From: Methylobacter sp.
GTDB lineage: Bacteria > Pseudomonadota > Gammaproteobacteria > Methylococcales > Methylomonadaceae
Length of the DNA stretch: 64,000 nt
Direction of reading: 5' to 3'
NCBI RefSeq assembly: GCF_023227905.1
Contig: NZ_JALOCF010000010.1
Span: 43,514-107,513 of the forward strand
Shown here: piece after piece, positions 62,054 to 64,000 of the stretch
Position numbering within the stretch: the stretch's first letter is position 1
How the letters are laid out: each line of letters begins with the position of its first letter
Program-made: the position numbers and the translations under genes
Notes under the pieces: model-generated
What the model saw: the letters and a program-made list of their open reading frames with translations, nothing else
Database searches by the model: none
What the model was told of the DNA's origin: nothing

Positions 62054-62512
62054 CTAGTGCTTATTGTGGCCGGGGCCAAGCGGTTTTGTCACTGTGCGAA
62101 TTTGGTAAGACGCATGACACGCGACGCATTTGCTCATGGAGTCGCTCAATTGACGTAGTGTGATTTTAGAGTCTTTTTTTGATTCCGCGTCCGAAGCGAT
62201 TTGATCAAAATCCTGATGCAAGGACATGCCCAACCCCATGAATTCTTTAGGCAACACGCCCTTGAGGTGATCCTCGGCTTTATGCGCCATTCTCATACCC
62301 AAGGGACGGGCGTGTTGGGCAACCGCTGCCATGTCATTTTTGGAAAGTGCGGCCAAGATGTTTTGCGTGCCGGATAACAAAGCCCGCATTTCCTCAAGCA
62401 CATGACCGCGTTGAGCCTCGGAAAGTTTGAGGGTTTGGCGATCGTCGTGGTCGCCTGCAAACGCAGCGGTTGCTAGCAGCGAGCAGGCAATGATTGCTAC
62501 TGATTTTTTCAA
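62054..62512 (-). CDS. c-type cytochrome (c'-like), periplasmic
   Basis: 152 residues. It begins with TTG at 62512, supported by AAGGAGC 6-7 bases upstream. Signal peptide SVAIIACSLLATAAFA, then a four-helix-like protein with a single C-terminal heme site KCVACHASYQIR, the position typical of cytochrome c' and c-556. A Met in the first helix (EEMRALLSG) may be the second ligand, favouring c-556. Role in electron transfer or NO binding. Upstream of the ART-like gene, gap 31 bases from its ATG. Confidence 0.85.
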   Translation of the reverse strand: MKKSVAIIACSLLATAAFAGDHDDRQTLKLSEAQRGHVLEEMRALLSGTQNILAALSKNDMAAVAQHARPLGMRMAHKAEDHLKGVLPKEFMGLGMSLHQDFDQIASDAESKKDSKITLRQLSDSMSKCVACHASYQIRTVTKPLGPGHNKH

Positions 62513-62681
62513 TTGAAGCTCCTTGGTTGAAAGTTAAGTGGTCTAACATAAAGTAGACACCTAAACAAGCGTATATCAAATTCCAATCACAGGCGTAAAA
62601 CGTAACTCCTGCAATCCGTTAGACAAGATACTATAACGATTGAATTATTGGTAGCGGCCCCGTTTCGGCATTCCGAAAATA

Positions 62682-63098
62682 TCAGTAAGTCATACAGGCA
62701 GCATTCAGCAGCCCAGCCGCGAGCGAGAACCCGGCCAGTACAATCGCAGGCCCCAGTTCGTCGTCGGCGATGCGGCGGCACAGGTCGGCAAAGGCAAACC
62801 GCATCCCTACGAACACCAGCACTTGCACAAACAGCGCCACGCCGGCCCAGATCAGCATGTCGATAAACGATACACTATTGGAAATGGCGCCGGCCAAAGC
62901 CAGCACGAAACCCAGCAGCGCAGCGCTGAAAGCCAGCGCCGGTGCGGTTTTGCCTTCACGGATCAGCTTGAATTCGGCATAGGGCGTAATCCAGAGGTAA
63001 CTGAGCGCAAACAGGCCGGTCAGGATAACGGCCGCAGCAAAATGCAGGAAAAAGCCGTTGGCGCCGGCCAGAATGTCGGTCGGGTTCATAGATTCCAT
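62682..63098 (-). CDS. DUF350 family membrane protein
   Basis: 138 residues from the ATG at 63098 (GAGG about 9 bases upstream). Four hydrophobic segments (about 15-38, 53-73, 80-104, 117-136), with EFKLIREGKTAPALAFSAAL between the first two, the DUF350 signature; this family is UPF0719/YjfL-like. In E. coli yjfL lies near yjfC, a glutathionylspermidine-synthase-like gene, and here the same pair recurs: the upstream gene ends 3 bases before this ATG. Confidence 0.87.
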   Translation of the reverse strand: MESMNPTDILAGANGFFLHFAAAVILTGLFALSYLWITPYAEFKLIREGKTAPALAFSAALLGFVLALAGAISNSVSFIDMLIWAGVALFVQVLVFVGMRFAFADLCRRIADDELGPAIVLAGFSLAAGLLNAACMTY

Positions 63099-63100
63099 AA

Positions 63101-64000
63101 TCAATCCTCGGTAAAAAAATGCGGTATGAAGCGGCTGTTGTTGCCGGTGATTTCGGTTTGGTCTTCGCGGATGCCGATGCCGGCCGGTTGATCGGCAATC
63201 ATCCAGGAGCCGATGACCGGGAAATTGCCGGAGAAATTCGGCAGCGGCGCGTGGCGTTGATAGACGTAGCCTTCGCCGCCGTAACTGCCGTCGGTTTCGA
63301 TGCTGTGGCAGCCGCGGCGTATCTCGATGTTGGCGCCTTCGCGGGAATACAACGGCTTGCGCACATAATCACCAAGCAGCGGCTTGTCTCCAAAGCTGGC
63401 CGGCAGCAAATTGGGATGGCCCTCGAACAACTCCCACAAAACTGGCAGGATGCCCTTGTTGCTGAGCAGCAGTTTCCACGGTGGTTCCAGGAGATTCAGA
63501 TTCGCTTGCGGCAAATAGCGGCCGAACTCGTCCTGCAGCATCCATTCCCACGGATAAAGCTTGAACAGCGCCTTGATAACCTTGTTGTTCAGATCGACAA
63601 AGCGGCGCTGGGACTCGTTCCAGCCGATTTGCCCGATGCCCAGCCGTTGCGTATGCAAGCCAGCTTGCATGGCGGTGTCGCGCAAGTATTCGACATTGCC
63701 CGAATCCTCGTCGCTTTCTTCAACACAGGCAAAATGCAGGCTCGGCTGAGATTGGCGGTAACGCTGCCAGAACGCGATCAGTTTTTCATGGATGGAATTG
63801 AACTGATCCATTTCCGGGAAGCGATCTTCCAGCCAGAACCATTGCACGACGCCGGCTTCCAGCAGCGCGGTCGGCGTATCGGCATTGTATTCGAGCAGTT
63901 TAGGCGGTCCGCTGCCGTCCCAGGCCAGGTCGAAACGGCCGTACAGGCTGGGTTCCCGTCGTTCCCAAGACTCGACAATATACGGTATCGACCAATCCGG
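63101..64000 (-). CDS. Glutathionylspermidine synthase family protein (YgiC/YjfC-like), C-terminal part
   Basis: The frame is open from the right edge (about 299 residues seen), so the N-terminus is outside. It begins with a stretch typical of the ATP-grasp domain: SLYGRFDLAWDGSG, PPKLLEYNADTPTALLEA, and continues QWFWLEDRFPEMDQFNS ... LFKLYPWEWMLQDEFGRYLPQ, LLSNKGILPVLWELF, GANIEIRRG, YVYQRHAPLPNF, IGSWMIADQPAGIGIRED. YgiC and YjfC are the closest named relatives and are thought to be peptide ligases, not true glutathionylspermidine synthases. Confidence 0.92.
   Translation of the reverse strand, partial: PDWSIPYIVESWERREPSLYGRFDLAWDGSGPPKLLEYNADTPTALLEAGVVQWFWLEDRFPEMDQFNSIHEKLIAFWQRYRQSQPSLHFACVEESDEDSGNVEYLRDTAMQAGLHTQRLGIGQIGWNESQRRFVDLNNKVIKALFKLYPWEWMLQDEFGRYLPQANLNLLEPPWKLLLSNKGILPVLWELFEGHPNLLPASFGDKPLLGDYVRKPLYSREGANIEIRRGCHSIETDGSYGGEGYVYQRHAPLPNFSGNFPVIGSWMIADQPAGIGIREDQTEITGNNSRFIPHFFTED

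Noticed and set aside
1..64000. tRNA, rRNA, CRISPR arrays, intact insertion sequences or prophage
   Set aside because: Scanned by eye for T-loop motifs, regularly spaced repeats, transposase motifs and integrases; none found. A tRNAscan or Infernal run would be decisive.

Overview
The window looks like a chromosomal segment of a gammaproteobacterium. The family-level mix suggests an aquatic, methanotroph-like lineage (order Methylococcales): Bpt leucyltransferase with DUF5062, a DUF3683 FAD/Fe-S oxidoreductase, DUF3581, a YeeN-type YebC protein, and a small protein with a PEP-CTERM-like VPEID tail. The placement is an inference from protein families; no rRNA or tRNA was seen. Gene density is ordinary, but many intergenic gaps are 300-1000 bp and carry short inverted-repeat elements.

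Layout. 0-7.7 kb: C-terminus of a GT39/ArnT-like glycosyltransferase, a small lipoprotein, a Gfo/Idh/MocA oxidoreductase, DUF5062-bpt, and a MoxR/DUF58/transglutaminase operon. 8.0-15.2 kb: a divergent sigma-70 factor next to a stand-alone ftsH, a telomere-like hexamer repeat, a secreted FG-GAP/CAP fusion and small orphan proteins. 15.5-19.4 kb: succinate-semialdehyde dehydrogenase, divergent from an acyl-CoA-dehydrogenase-fold enzyme and a methyltransferase. 19.7-20.7 kb: a Sel1-repeat gene broken by one in-frame stop.

20.9-28.3 kb is the most striking block: a tightly overlapping operon of an NMT1-like binding protein, a membrane dCache-HAMP-SpoIIE phosphatase, a 1001-residue permease carrying several amino-acid-binding modules, an ABC ATPase with a C-terminal RsbW-like domain, and a STAS anti-sigma-antagonist. 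A convergent RsbW-like kinase gene follows. It reads as an ABC transporter wired to a partner-switching circuit.

28.8-35.7 kb is an accessory region: a DUF4145-RecD-like helicase translationally coupled to a TPR/OB-like protein, plus a DJ-1/PfpI protein, bounded by direct copies (one intact, one eroded) of the RsbW-like gene. 35.9-39.0 kb pairs a Bacteroidetes-looking aspartyl-tRNA synthetase with a DUF2156 aminoacyl-transferase-like gene. This recalls the fungal AspRS-DUF2156 fusion ErdS and suggests tRNA-dependent lipid aspartylation. 39.3-41.3 kb encodes a Clp1-like polynucleotide kinase fused to an RNase Z-like domain.

41.5-55.2 kb holds housekeeping-like genes (rhodanese lipoprotein, YeeN, HelD with a zinc-finger tail, DnaQ-GIY-YIG nuclease, DUF3581, the DUF3683 oxidoreductase) and an ihfB remnant. 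55.4-64 kb holds an ExeA-like ATPase/OmpA pair, two secreted caspase-fold-like proteins, a possible ADP-ribosyltransferase, a c'-type cytochrome, and a DUF350/glutathionylspermidine-synthase pair running off the right edge. A dispersed element of about 80 bp, with GGTACGC-type arms, recurs at 35.5, 55.3 and 61.1 kb.
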